Of a stretch of DNA of 64,000 bases, positions 1-10,235 are shown piece by piece. Every line of letters starts with the position of its first letter. The first letter of the stretch is position 1. The position numbers were made by a program, and so were the translations under genes. The DNA lies in the NCBI RefSeq assembly GCF_001625305.1, contig NW_017803824.1, positions 1,646,586-1,710,585 on the forward strand, in the 5' to 3' direction. This DNA comes from Branchiostoma belcheri (taxonomy: Eukaryota; Chordata; Leptocardii; Amphioxiformes; Branchiostomatidae). The notes under the pieces were generated by a model, which saw only the letters and a program-made list of their open reading frames with translations, was not told where the DNA came from and ran no database searches.

Positions 1-130
1 GCTCATTTCATAGCATTTAAGCCTATAATAGGATGCCTAGACCTTTTTATTTTTATTTTTTTTCGCCCTGTCGCTTCATATTTTTTCTGAATAAATCCGA
101 GAACCAACAAATTAAATTGGTGTGGCCTAA
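1..130 (+). mobile_element. Right end of a TIR element (family A)
   Basis: The sequence matches the right half of the complete copies at 18,929-19,294 and 51,689-52,057: GGATGCCTAG, a T-run, CGCCCTGTCGCTTCAT, and a terminus ending AAATTGGTGTGGCCTAA. It ends at 130, 14 bases from the GCC2 splice donor. The left half lies outside the window. Confidence 0.75.
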
Positions 131-144
131 GGTACTAAAGTTAC

Positions 145-346
145 CCTGTGCCATGGTGGTGAGGGCTTGTTTCTCCTCAGGGCTGAGGGTGAGCATGGTG
201 GTGAGGACGGGGATGAGCTGCAGCTTCTCGTCTCCGGACGACAGCGTCAGGAACTTCAGCAGCACGTTCTTCAGGTACTCCAGGTTCGACACGGCGCGCT
301 CTCGCTCCTGGTTACGCTCCAGACGACGGATCTCGTTCTTCAGGAC
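145..346 (-). other. GCC2: GCC2 exon with the GRIP domain core
   Basis: The exon encodes VLKNEIRRLERNQERERAVS, then the GRIP core with the YLKNVLLKFL helix and LSPEEKQALTTMAQG. In golgins such as golgin-245, the tyrosine of the YLKN-type motif is the residue needed for Golgi targeting through Arl1-GTP; it is present here. The splice acceptor is the CCCCAG at about 347-352 and the donor is GTAACT at 139-144. Transposon-like sequence ends 14 bases below the donor, and SINE sequence begins about 10 bases above the acceptor, so very little original intron remains on either side. Confidence 0.93.
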
Positions 347-3300
347 CTGGGGGAAATTAACACGGATAGGACGTTAAATGGAGGTCCCGTGTTTGGGAGA
401 GCCACACCCCACGCATGTTAAAGAACCCACCACTTATCGAAAAGAGTAGGGGATCTTCCCGGTGTGAGTGGTTCAAAACCTTACAGTCCGGTCTTACGCA
501 CATGTACAAAACTGGTGTGTACGCCTATAGCTAAAGGCGGTTTACCGGTTATGCGAAACAAACAAAAACAAACACAGTCACACATCCAGTGGAAAGAATT
601 GTGGGGTCATTTGGTGTAAAGGTAGAGTGTTCGGCTCAGACCCAAGAGATGCCGGGTTCGAATCCTACTCAATACCGCTGATCTTGTGCCCTTGGGAAAG
701 GCACTTTAGGCCCTTGGGAAAGGCACAGGACTTTGTCACTTCACTCAGGTGTAAATGAGTACCTGGCTTTGGTTAGGGATGGCCCTCAGATAGTACGTTA
801 AATGGAGGTCCTCAAAATGTTTGCTTTGCTGCTCCCTCGACATAGTTGAATTGCACAGTCAATTTCACCAATACTGTTAATCCCTTATGTCAGAATTCTA
901 GCATGTCTACAGTTTATAGATAATCCATCTACTGTGCTTAATACATTAAAACATTTCAAATAACACACTGGCTGAAGGAAAAGCTGACCTTAGTCTGTTC
1001 ATTGAGTCGCATGATGGTGGCTTCACTCTCATGCAGCAGCTCACTCATGTGTTCTATCTTCTTGTGTGCAGCAGAAAGGCTGGCCTTCATGCTCTCTGTG
1101 TCCTCCAGAACACTGGAGTGTCTGGACAAGGTGATGATGCTGGGGCTACGGGTGCCTGAAATGTGAAAACAGTAACCATAGTCTAGACATAATTTGTCAG
1201 CATAACTTTTTGTGATGTTTTTCAAAGCAGTTTCCAATAATAGACACTGCATCATTATTTAAGATTAAACTTTGTGTGCCTGTTGGCTAATGGGGTCGTG
1301 TGGTGTAACAGCAGAGCATTCGGCTCAGAACCAAGAGGTCTCGGGTTCGAATCCTGCCATGTCACCAACCTTGTGTCCTTGGGTGACTAAGCACTTAACA
1401 CAACTTTCCTCACTTCACTCAGGTATTAATGAGTATGGTGTAATATCATGGGCATTAAAAGAAAAACCAAAACCAAACAAAGTTTTCCAATCGTACAATG
1501 TACCTGAAATGACTTTATCGTCTGAAGCCAGAAGATCCTCCAGCGTGACGATGGAGGGAGTTGTGGAGACGGACGGTCCCGGTCCCGACGACACAGACTC
1601 CACCTCCGTGTTCTCCATCCCCTCCCCCTCCTCCCGCTCCACAGCTGCCATGTTGGATGCAGACCACGCCTGCACCTGGACATGGGCAAAAGGTACTTTA
1701 ATGACGTTTCATCATCATCATCATCAATCATGCCTGTGGATTTAATCTGGTGAGGTACACTTGATAAAGTTACCCCAATACACCCTGTCCATCATGGCGG
1801 ACACAAGAGCAGCCCCTGCAAGACCAGGGTCTCTCTCCCTAACACTGACAAAAGTGTAGTATATGGTCATCCCACATTACATACCCGAGTGAGAAGCCAC
1901 TGTATGCGGTGTAATGATAATTATTGCATTATCATTATTGTTATTAGATGGCAAATGTTAGTAAGACAAGTAATTACTAGAGTAGTCAAAGAAGTGAATG
2001 TATGAAATAGTTGCTATAATCTGGAACAGTCTCCCAGACAATGTGGTCGGCCTGATCACTGACAACAACCTCCAGTCATTCAAAACAAGAGTACACCGGC
2101 ATCTTCTTTCCACCATCAGGACTTCTACATGTAACGTTACATGTAGCTAGAGCCGTGCAGTTGCTGTGAACCAATGATTAGTCAGGAGTGTTATTTTTAT
2201 GTTACAACCCAGGCTATTGTTTACATTAGCACATCATAGAAAAAAAAAAAAACAACAACAACCTGTTCCGGAGTCGGTGTGGTCATGATGGCGTGGCTGG
2301 GAGTGGGAGGGGGGCTGACGTGTCTGTCGGCTGCCCTCAGCTGTGCCAGCTCGGTCTCCGCTGTCTGCAGCTTCTCCTGGAGGCCGCCGACCTCCCGCTT
2401 GTGCTGTTCCTCCATCATGTTGATCCTCTCCTTGAAGGACAAGGTCACCGACTCGTTCTGCTGTTCCAGCTGTCTCACAGTCTGGGACTGTTCCTCGCGC
2501 CTGTTCTCCACCTCCGTCTGCAGGAACAAAGGACATGATGAAGGACATGATTATCATGAAGGACTGGTTCATCTGTAATGGTAGTTACATGATTAAAGTT
2601 AAAACTTTAGATCTACACTACATCCTGAGAGGGGTGAAAGAGGCTTATTCACATCAGAGCCCATCACCCTTCACTCAACTGTGACAGGCCCAGGGCTGAA
2701 ATTGTCTACCAGACACCTTTGATCCAGTGTTGACGTCACACTTGACAGCCAGAGAAGCCACGTGACAAGCCTCACTGGGTCAGTCTACTGAAGGAGACCA
2801 GAGTGGCTGGTCAAAAGCTTAAAAGGTACTTCAAGGACTAATTCCACACAATTTGGGATTTCTTCCACACAATCTATGACTTACTAGTATTTCAGACATC
2901 ATGTTACCAACACCCATTAAACTGATGAGAGTGGAACTGCAGTTCACCTGTAGTTTGTTGATCCTGGCCTGCCAGACCCTGTCCTTGTCCCTGAGCTGCT
3001 GGCTCAGTTGCGTGTGCTGCTTCTGCAGGTGGTCGTACTGCACCTGCAGCTCCTGCTGATCCTCCGCAGCCGCCTGCAGCTGCTCGGACAGTTCCTTCAC
3101 CTGGCAAAAAAATGGCAATGACAATGAACTTTATTGCATATTCATGCCCAACATGCACTAAGTTAGATAACAAGGAACAGATTTTGAAACGTGTATGAAC
3201 AAATTAACAAAGTTTTTCATTTACATTGTACCTCTGAGAGTTCCTTCACCTGATGAAAAAACAACAGTGCAGGGCTTGAGACACTGGGTGCATAACTGTG

Positions 3301-6300
3301 CACCTTAGTGCACCCAAATTTGGAGCTGTGCACCCAATTTTTTTGGTGGGTACACCAGTGCACCCAAATATTTTCGTAGGTTTTCCTAGGTAAAGATGTC
3401 TAATGTACGGTAGTATACAGCATGTTCTTAACATCAAAGTGTCAGAAAAAAGTTACTGTAAAAATCTACTTATTTACCCAGAAATATATATGGTGCACCC
3501 AGAAATGCTGATTTTTACTAAAAGACAAAGCTATCCTTACTAGGAAAGTTGAACAGGTACTTGTACTACCACCCGGGGAAGTTATGTCAAATAACAACCA
3601 CAGGGACAGCAACATGAAGTAAACACAACAGGGACAGCAAGCCTCACCTTATGTTGTAGTTGTTGTGTTTGTCGCTCCAGCTGGAGTTTCTCCTGCTTGT
3701 CCATGTCGGCGGCCATCTGAGGCACGGCTGTCTTGGTCTTCTGTTTCAGCACGCTGTGCACCCTGACCTTGTAGCTGTCGTACTCCGCCCTGACCTGTAA
3801 TGCGTGCAGTGTCATATGTGAAAATCTGACACACTTCATGTCATATGTCGTCACTCATTGTATATAACATCTGTGTCCATAATATCACCAGGGTCCATAA
3901 TATCGCCACCTTGAGAAATAGTGTGCTTAAAGATATTTTTACTGCAACATACCCTAGGTATGTACATTTGATGTGTGAAGGAGTGCATACCAAAAGTATG
4001 TTGCAGTAAAAATATCTTTAAGCACACTATTTCTCAAGGTGGCGATATTATGGACCCTGGCGATATTATGGACACAGATGTTATATGACATGCCAGTCAA
4101 TTTTAAATAAAACTGATACTGACCTCTGCTAGCTGTGTCTCCGCAGCGTCCCTCTCCTGTTCCAGGCTGCTGACCCTCCCCTCCAGCTTCTCTGCTGTCC
4201 TGCGCTGTACCTCGGCAGAGGACAGCACCTTCTGCTGTAGCTGCTGTGTCTCTGCCATGACCTGAGCCAGCTGTACCTTGTGTCCTTCAATCTCCTGCTG
4301 AGAGAACTCCAGCTGTCCACGTAGCGCAGCTTCCACCTTCCCTTTCTCAGTCTGTAGCTTCTTCCCCTCCTCTACGTCCCTCTTTGCCTTGATGAGTAGA
4401 GCTTTAAGTTTGCTGGCCCTCTCCTGTTCCTGCGTGAGGGACTCTTCTGTTGTCGTGACCTGCCTCATCAGTTGATGTATCCTTTCTTCTTTCCCTTCGA
4501 TCTCGGAGTTAAGCGCAGAAATCTTGCTCTCATGTATAGCCACCTGTTGGTTAAGCTCGCTCACTGTACGCTCGTAGTCTGCGATTTCCAGATTCATGAC
4601 GTTGCTCTGCTGGGCTTCCTGTAGTGCTCTCTCCAGGCGCTGTGTCGTGGCCTGGTGCTGCTTGTGCTCATCAGTCAGCTGTTTCTCCAACTGACCGATC
4701 TTCTCAACACTTTGCTCGCACTCTTTGGTTTTCTCTTCCTTCATAATCATCTGTGCATCTCTATCTTCTTCAGCTTGTGCAAGTTGCTTTTGTAGATCAT
4801 GCACCCTACCTTCGAGATGCTGGTTGAGATCCGACATTGAGTCGTTCGTGGCTTGCAAATCTACAATCTGTGTCTTCAGCTGTGCATACTCCTGCTGTAG
4901 GTCCTCGTGCTGCTTTATTCTTTCCTCTAATTCCTTCTCAACTTTTTCCAAGTTAGCTGCAGTCTCTTCATAAGTCAGCTCAAGTTTTTCATACTCTCCC
5001 TGGAGCTGCTGCAGCTGGGAATCAGCGCCTGAATTTGCTGCTAGCTTTCCTTCTTGCTCCTTCTGGATGTCTTTCACTGACTGGAGCTCCTTGCTAAGCC
5101 TGGAGTTTTCCTTTCTTGACTCTTCAAGTTCTCGCTTGAGTTTGACAGCCATGGCTTTTAGTTTATGTGCAATTTCCTCCTTCTGTTTAAGATCTGACTT
5201 GACTTTTTGAAGATCACTCTGCAAACTGGCTGTCATCTGTGTCTGTTGTTCTTCTTTACTGTTCGAGACAACTTCCACATTCTTAGCTTCTTCTCTTTCA
5301 TTTTGGAATTTCTCCTTCTCTGCTATAGCCTGGTCTCTTTCCCTTTGTATCCGTTCTACTTCAGCTAAAGCTTCCTCCTTTTCAGCTTGTATCTTTTCTT
5401 TGTCATTTATCAATTGCTCTTTTTCACTTTGCATTTCCTCTTTGTCAGCTATAGCCTGATCTCTCTCAATTTGCAGCTGTTCTATGTTAGCTATGACCTT
5501 GTCTTTCTCAGCCTGAAGCACTTTCATTTCGCCTAGCATTTGTTCATGTTTTCCCTCTAGCTCTTCTTTGACAGCTATCAGTTGATCTCTTTCCTTTTCT
5601 ACCTCTTCTTTGACAGCTATGACTTGGTCTCTTTCTTTTTCTGTGTTGTCTTTGTCAGTTACGGCTTGATCTCTTTCAGCCTGCAACTGTTCCTTGGTGT
5701 GTGTAATCTGATCTTTCTCATTCTTGATCTGTTCTAACGTACAAAGTATTTCATTCTTCTCTTTCTGCAGTAGTTTAATGGTCTGGTCTTTCTCACTCTC
5801 ATCCTGCTCGTTTAAGGACCTTTGCATCTCAATGAGCTGTTCTTTTGAAGCTACAGCCTTCTCCAATTCATGCTGTAGCTGTTCCTTAGCTGTCAAAATC
5901 TGGTCTTTCTCAGCTTGGAGCTGCTCGTTCTTTTCTACAGCCTGGTCCAGTTCCTGTTGTAGATGTTCCTTAGCTGTTAGGATCTGGTCTTTTTCAGCTT
6001 GAAGCTGTTCATTCTTTGCCAATGACTGGTCCATTTCCTTCTGAAGCTCTTCCTTCTCAGTCACAGCTTGATCCCTTTCAGTTTGGAGCTGCTCAGATGC
6101 AGCTTTAGCTTGGTCTCTCTCATGTTGCACCAGCTCTTTAGCAGCAGTTATCTGTTCTACCTCACACTGCAGGTTTCTCCTGCTAGTTTCACCTTCATCT
6201 CTTTCCTTCTGTAGCTCTTCCTTATCATGAACAGCTTGATCCCTCTCACTTTCTAGCTGTGTCTTTTCAGCTACAGCTTGGTCTTTGTCCTTTTCCAGCT

Positions 6301-9300
6301 GTTCCTTTACAGCTGATATCTGGTTGCACTCGCTTTGTAGCTGTTCTTTATCTGCTGCAGCTCGGTCTAACTCCTTCTTCAGCTGTTCAACATCTGCCAG
6401 AAGTTGATCTCTTTCTACCCTAAGTTGGTCCATGTCAGCCTTTTCCTGGTTTCTTTCGTCACTCTGCTCTTGGTCACCTTCTGCTTTCTCTGTATCCAGA
6501 CTCTCCTTCTCTGATACAGCCTGATCCCTCTCTGTTTGCAGCTTCTGTCTGTCTACTTCAGCCTGGTCCCTGTCTTTCCTCAACTCACTGTTCTCGACTA
6601 GCACCTCATCTATCTTATTCTGCATCTCCTCTTTCTCAGCGACAGCTTGGTTCCTTTCAGCGCATAGCTGTTCTTTATCAGTGTGAAGTTGTTCTTTCTC
6701 ATTTTCCAGCTGTTTCATCCTTGTCTTCAGCTGCTCACTGTCTGTCTGTGTCTGTTCTTTCTCTGTTTGAAGTTGATGTTTCTCCATTTGCAGCTGTTGA
6801 TTTTCTGTTTGCAGCTTTTCCATTTCTGTTTGCAGCTGACCATTTTCCATTTCCACCTGCTCCTTTGCTGTTTGTAGTTGATCTTTCTCTGCTTTCAGCT
6901 GTTCTGTTTCTGTCTGTAGCTGTTCCTTTTCTACTTGCAGCTGTTGTTTTTCAACTTGTAGCTGTTCGTTCTCCGACTCTAATTGACTCGTCAGAGATGA
7001 AGCCTGCTCCCCATGGTTCTCTAATTGCTCTTTCTCTGACATAATATTTTGATATTGCATCTGTAGTTGCTCTTTCTCAGACAACGCCTGGTCCCTCTCT
7101 TCTTCAACATTTGCTTTTTCAGCTGTGATCTTCTCTATTTCCTGTTTTAGGTGTTCTTGCTGTTGCTCATGCTCTTTTTGGATCTGATCTACAGTGTTGC
7201 TGTGTGTTGACTCTAGCTCTTCTTTTACTTTTGCAATTGAGGCATCTGCAGCTTCCAGTTTTGCTGTCAATTCTTTCTGCACCATCTCTAGTTCCTCTAC
7301 CTTCTGCTGCAGTGCTGTTCTCTCTTCCCTAAGTGTTGCAACCTCCTCTTGTCCCTCAGACTTCTCGCTGTCCATCTTTTCATAACCATCCCTCAGCTCT
7401 TTCTGCTGCTCTTCCAATGTGCTAATCTGTGATTTGCTGGCCTCCAGCTGTGTCTCAAGGTCACTCTTTGCTGTTTCGGCTGTCTCTACCTGTGTTCTAA
7501 GTTGTTCCATTGCTGTCGTTGCCTCTTGTAGCTTTCCCTGGAGGTCTTCTTGCTGTTCCTGTTTCTCAGTGATCATGCTGTCCAGCCTTTCCTTCATGAC
7601 AGCTAACTCTTGCTGTGCGCTTGTCAGCGAATCCTTCAGTTTGCTGTTCTCAGTCGTTGCTGCCAACAGCTGTTGCTGCAAGTTCTGCTTTGCCTTCTTC
7701 ACCTCGGCAAAGTCCTCGGCTTGGCTGTCTACCTGGTCCTTCCACTGCGACTTCTCCCGTTGGAGCTCCTCTACTTTCATCAAGGCGTTGTTCATCTCTC
7801 CCATCATCATTTCTCGCTCTTCCCTCATCTTGTTGCACTGTGTCTGCACATTCTGCAGGGACTGTTGACTCTTCTCCAGCTGTTGCTGCAGCTCTGACTT
7901 CCTTGACTGCAGCTCATCTTTCTGTGACTGCAGGCCATCTTTGTCTGTCTGTAGCTGATCTCTGTCAACTTGCAGCTGTTTTGTCTCCCTCTGAAGCCGA
8001 GCGTTTGCAGCCTTGAGTTCATCTCTCTCTGCTTGCAGCTGTTCTTTTTCTGTCTGCATCTCGGACAAAATCGCCTGGAAATGGAGGATGAAACTCTTAA
8101 GGTTCCTTAAGCTTGTCAGAAATGCATTGAATAGTAATTGCAAACAACATTAAACTAACCAATTTGTAGAGGCCTATTATAATGAGTGTTCTGGTTGATT
8201 GTTTTGATTGTCGATTAATATAACATACACTTGTACCAAACTGAATAAAACATTTACCTGGTCTTCCGTGTTGGAGTCTTTACTCGCGCCTGAAGAGTCC
8301 TCCTTCTCTTTCTTTAGTTTGACGAGTTCAGTGTTAAGTTCTAGGAAAAAAGATATTGATATCAATGCGATGTCCTCTAATAGCACAGACAAGATCCGTG
8401 TTATTTATTTTGATGTAGGAACCAGATATATTTTTGTGACCTTTATTCTCATGTATTCAACATCATGTATACTAATTTATCACACCATTCTATTCACATG
8501 AACGTCACAGGCTGAAAAGACAATGATCTAATACATGCACATGTACACCAACATATACACCAATTTCATAAGTCCTTCTCAGACTATGTGGTATATAGGG
8601 CGTCACACATCTCCAGTTCAATAGCACTTGGGCCACACAGTAGTGCAATCACTACAGCAGGGGGCTAGACCACTGGTAGTGGTGTGTGTTTAACTCCCAT
8701 GCTCTTTTCCAAATCCCAAGTGCTAAGCTGAGAGAAACCAGTTGTACATACCTTCACATTTTGCCTTTGTCTTGTGCAAGATCATCAACTGCTTCTTCAC
8801 ATACTTGATGAGCTCTTCCTTGGGTAAGTTGTCAAGCTGTGGAGACAACAATGTTGTGTTGTTACTGTTAGAATTTGTCAATGTTTAAAATATTCACTGA
8901 AGATACATGTACATTGTAACTGTTAACTACCATACACTACATGTATAACTGAATATGTCAATAACATTCAAGTTGTTGGTGAGCAAATCACAAAATCAAG
9001 TTCTATTCTTTAAAGAAATTTTAAAACAGCCACACACTTAAAAGGAAATGGTTAAACAAAAACAGATCTATATATTGATGACATCCTTGTGTCAGACTGA
9101 CTGTGTGCCGAGCTACATCCTGCATATCTGTCCACAACAACTGTTTCTATTGGATTGCCAGACAAAAACATTGATGCATACATGTATTTGTAAGGTTACG
9201 TGATGGGAGGTCACTAAAAGTCTATGAGATGGAGAGGTCACTAAAAGGCCATGAAAATAAAACAGCTACAAAAGTAGATCTACCATAATACAATTAGAAA

Positions 9301-9813
9301 AAGGGTGGAATCATCTTAACAAAATTTGCATTGGTAGCAGAAGCATGATGATTGAGTTTTTTTGCCACACTCCAATGGCACAGTTCCAACTTTCAACTTC
9401 AAGGGTAATACAGGTATACTAGTATTACCCGTAGTGTACATGTATTTCCAAGGATTTCAAAGCTTCCGGAAAATGCAAGAAAGTGGACGCAAGGAACAGA
9501 TGTCAGAGGCCCACAGAGGATAAGGACACTACCCAGGACTACTGTTACAGATTCTGTGGCACAGCCTGCCAGACCAGAATTGGCTGTACCAATGTCCAGC
9601 CACGAGAGGCACTGCATAGCCAGATCCGCAGAGAGCGACTGGGAAGCTGTATACCGTCTGGCAAGACAACGAAGGGCCAGAGATTTTCAAGGAGGCTAAT
9701 AGTAATACCAAGCATTTCCTTGGTATTTCTGAGCAGCTTACCTGTGACTTCCCACCTTTCCCTGCAGGCGAGGGTTGAGACGCGGGGCCGCCTCCCTGGC
9801 CCTGCTCAGCCAT
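145..9813 (-). CDS. GCC2: GCC2 (GCC185) golgin, GRIP and coiled-coil domain protein; last exon outside window
   Basis: This is a trans-Golgi golgin that tethers endosome-derived vesicles and binds Arl/Rab GTPases through its C-terminus. Ten coding exons join in frame: 9742-9813, 8752-8836, 8258-8340, 4124-8074, 3648-3794, 2948-3100, 2263-2517, 1504-1675, 989-1155 and 145-346. They give about 1,762 residues, against about 1,680 for the human protein. Matches to the vertebrate family include LDNLPKEELIKYVKKQ near the N-terminus, MNLEIADYERTVSELNQQ, YDSYKVRVHSVLKQK, GEGMENTEVESVSS, and the start of the GRIP domain (NLEYLKNVLLKFL). Every internal junction has GT/AG and a matching phase. The start is the ATG at 9811-9813, which gives a short Gly/Pro/Ser-rich leader as in the family. 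The donor at 144 shows that one more exon with the protein's end lies left of base 1. Identity is very secure; the exact 5' end of the first coding exon is not. Confidence 0.95.
354..576 (+). mobile_element. tRNA-derived SINE, 3' part
   Basis: Starts GGATAGGACGTTAAATGGAG, contains the CGTGTTTGGGAGAGCCACAC, CATGTTAAAGAACCCACC and CGAAAAGAGTAGGG landmarks of this SINE family, and ends with a CAAACAAAAACAAAC tail. It lies about 10 bases from the GCC2 acceptor of the GRIP exon. Confidence 0.7.
602..812 (+). mobile_element. tRNA-derived SINE, 5' part
   Basis: A-box-like TTGGTGTAAAGGTAGAGTG and B box GGGTTCGAATCC, then the family's body (CTTGTGCCCTTGGGAAAGGC, GAGTACCTGGCTTTGGTTAG). It stops at GGAGGTCC, where the 354-576 fragment would continue. 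Confidence 0.7.
1291..1440 (+). mobile_element. tRNA-derived SINE, 5' part
   Basis: GGGGTCGTGTGGTGTAACAG (A box), GGGTTCGAATCCTGCC (B box) and the start of the SINE body, truncated after GGTATTAATGAGTA. It is in a GCC2 intron. Confidence 0.7.
2005..2145 (+). mobile_element. LINE reverse-transcriptase C-terminal remnant
   Basis: The plus strand encodes IWNSLPDNVVGLITDNNLQS and FKTRVHRHL. The WNSLP-x-x-VV...SFK-x-R-(L/V) pattern is the usual C-terminal end of many non-LTR retrotransposon ORF2 proteins. It is a short dead fragment, and a perfect palindrome follows at 2125-2146. Confidence 0.6.
2640..2820 (+). repeat. Dispersed repeat family D
   Basis: Shares CATCACCCTTCACTCAAC, GAAGCCACGTGACAAGCCTC and ACTGGGTCAGTCTACT with 44,850-45,030 and 63,910-64,000. 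There is no coding capacity. A partial tail is also present at about 57,700-57,750. Confidence 0.65.
3232..3249 (-). other. GCC2: Candidate 18-nt GCC2 microexon (VKELSE)
   Basis: On the minus strand, an acceptor (TTTTTTCATCAG) precedes 18 nt encoding VKELSE, followed by a GTACAA donor. Inclusion would be in frame (phase 0) between exons 3648-3794 and 2948-3100. The six residues are identical to the first six of the exon at 2948-3100, so this is either a real duplicated microexon or a decayed partial copy. The donor is weak. Transcript data would be needed to decide. Confidence 0.35.
3264..3500 (+). repeat. Dispersed GTGCACCC-rich repeat (family G)
   Basis: Landmarks CACTGGGTGCAT, TTAGTGCACCCAAATTTGGA, GCTGTGCACCCAATTTTTTT and GTAAAGATGT are shared in order with 50,219-50,545. 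Several GTGCACCC hexamer-like units recur inside. The class is unknown. Confidence 0.65.
3862..4086. repeat. Near-perfect long hairpin, 91-bp arms, 43-nt loop
   Basis: The arms are 3862-3952 and 3996-4086, complementary with about one mismatch. Each arm contains CATAATATCGCCACCTTGAG or its complement. It sits in a GCC2 intron, 38 bases from the donor of the giant exon. A recent foldback element is the simplest reading. Confidence 0.9.
4124..8074 (-). other. GCC2: GCC2 giant coiled-coil exon (3,951 nt, 1,317 codons)
   Basis: One uninterrupted phase-0 exon encodes a Glu/Lys/Gln/Leu-rich rod with heptad spacing and almost no proline or glycine breaks. The middle part, about 5,300-6,680 (protein residues about 545-1,005), is built from 14-residue units of the type ERDQAVTEKEELQ, that is, two heptads or 42 bp per unit. 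A second patch at about 6,690-7,000 repeats QLQTEKEQLQ-like heptads. The downstream end (about 4,130-5,250) is less regular and is the part that best matches vertebrate GCC2. The regular middle therefore looks like a lineage expansion of the rod. Many open frames on the opposite strand here are by-products of the skewed codon composition. Confidence 0.93.
8258..9813 (-). other. GCC2: GCC2 N-terminal exons
   Basis: Exon 9742-9813 encodes MAEQGQGGGPASQPSPAGKG plus GKSQ. Exon 8752-8836 encodes the conserved LDNLPKEELIKYVKKQLMIL stretch. Exon 8258-8340 encodes the acidic ELNTELVKLKKEKEDSSGAS segment that leads into the rod. Phases are 0, 0/1 and 1/0, and they match. The acceptor before the ATG exon could be the CAG that ends at 9823 or the TAG at about 9832-9835; both give only a few bases of 5'UTR. 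Confidence 0.9.
8620..8738 (+). mobile_element. Probable SINE remnant next to a GCC2 donor
   Basis: The sequence GTTTAACTCCCATGCTCTTT followed by CCAAATCCCAAGTGCTAAGC resembles the body of a tRNA-derived SINE. The tRNA head is not recognisable. Weak call. Confidence 0.35.
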
Positions 9814-9950
9814 GGCGTTTACCTGGTCGTCCTAGCAACAGCTCTAAACACCTGCTGATAAAAGTCAACATGGGATTCAGGACAATCCTATCTAAATACA
9901 CAGTACGTGACGTTGTGGTCAAATACAAAAGGGCACACTACACTGATAGC

Positions 9951-10030
9951 CATGGCATTTACCTAGTAGTCCCAGCTACATGTATAGCTCTAAACATCTG
10001 CTGATAAAAGTGAACATGGGATTCAGGAAA
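9951..10030 (-). pseudogene. Partial copy of the GCC2 start-codon region
   Basis: About 80 bp around the GCC2 ATG (9,811-9,888) recur 140 bp upstream in transcription, including GCCATGGC and the presumed acceptor region. The copy's reading frame is not the GCC2 frame beyond two codons. Confidence 0.7.
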
Positions 10031-10097
10031 CACCTTTTCAAGCTTGTTGGCAGAACGTACTGCGCCTTCGGAAAACCCTAATTTTTCACAGTTTTCA

Positions 10098-10235
10098 TTG
10101 GATGTTTGGTCAATGTTGCATTAGACCCCGTTGTAGAGGATATCTTTTCCGACACAACATTTGGAAACTACAGACAGGATGTTAACCTTAATATACGCGA
10201 ATACGACCTTATATGAGACGTTCTGCCGATCTTTA
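10098..10235 (+). repeat. Dispersed repeat family C, partial
   Basis: Carries TTGGAAACTACAGACAGGAT and ATATGAGACGTTCTGCCGAT, collinear with 58,185-58,300. Confidence 0.5.

Noticed and set aside
602..680. tRNA gene (A and B boxes)
   Set aside because: The B box is good but the cloverleaf cannot be completed, and a SINE body follows. The same applies at 1,291, 43,262, 51,190, 56,566 and 63,284.
4725..8016. Plus-strand frames opposite the GCC2 giant exon
   Set aside because: Phe/Ser/Cys/Leu-rich translations are shadows of Glu/Lys/Gln codons. The minus-strand frame is a clear golgin.
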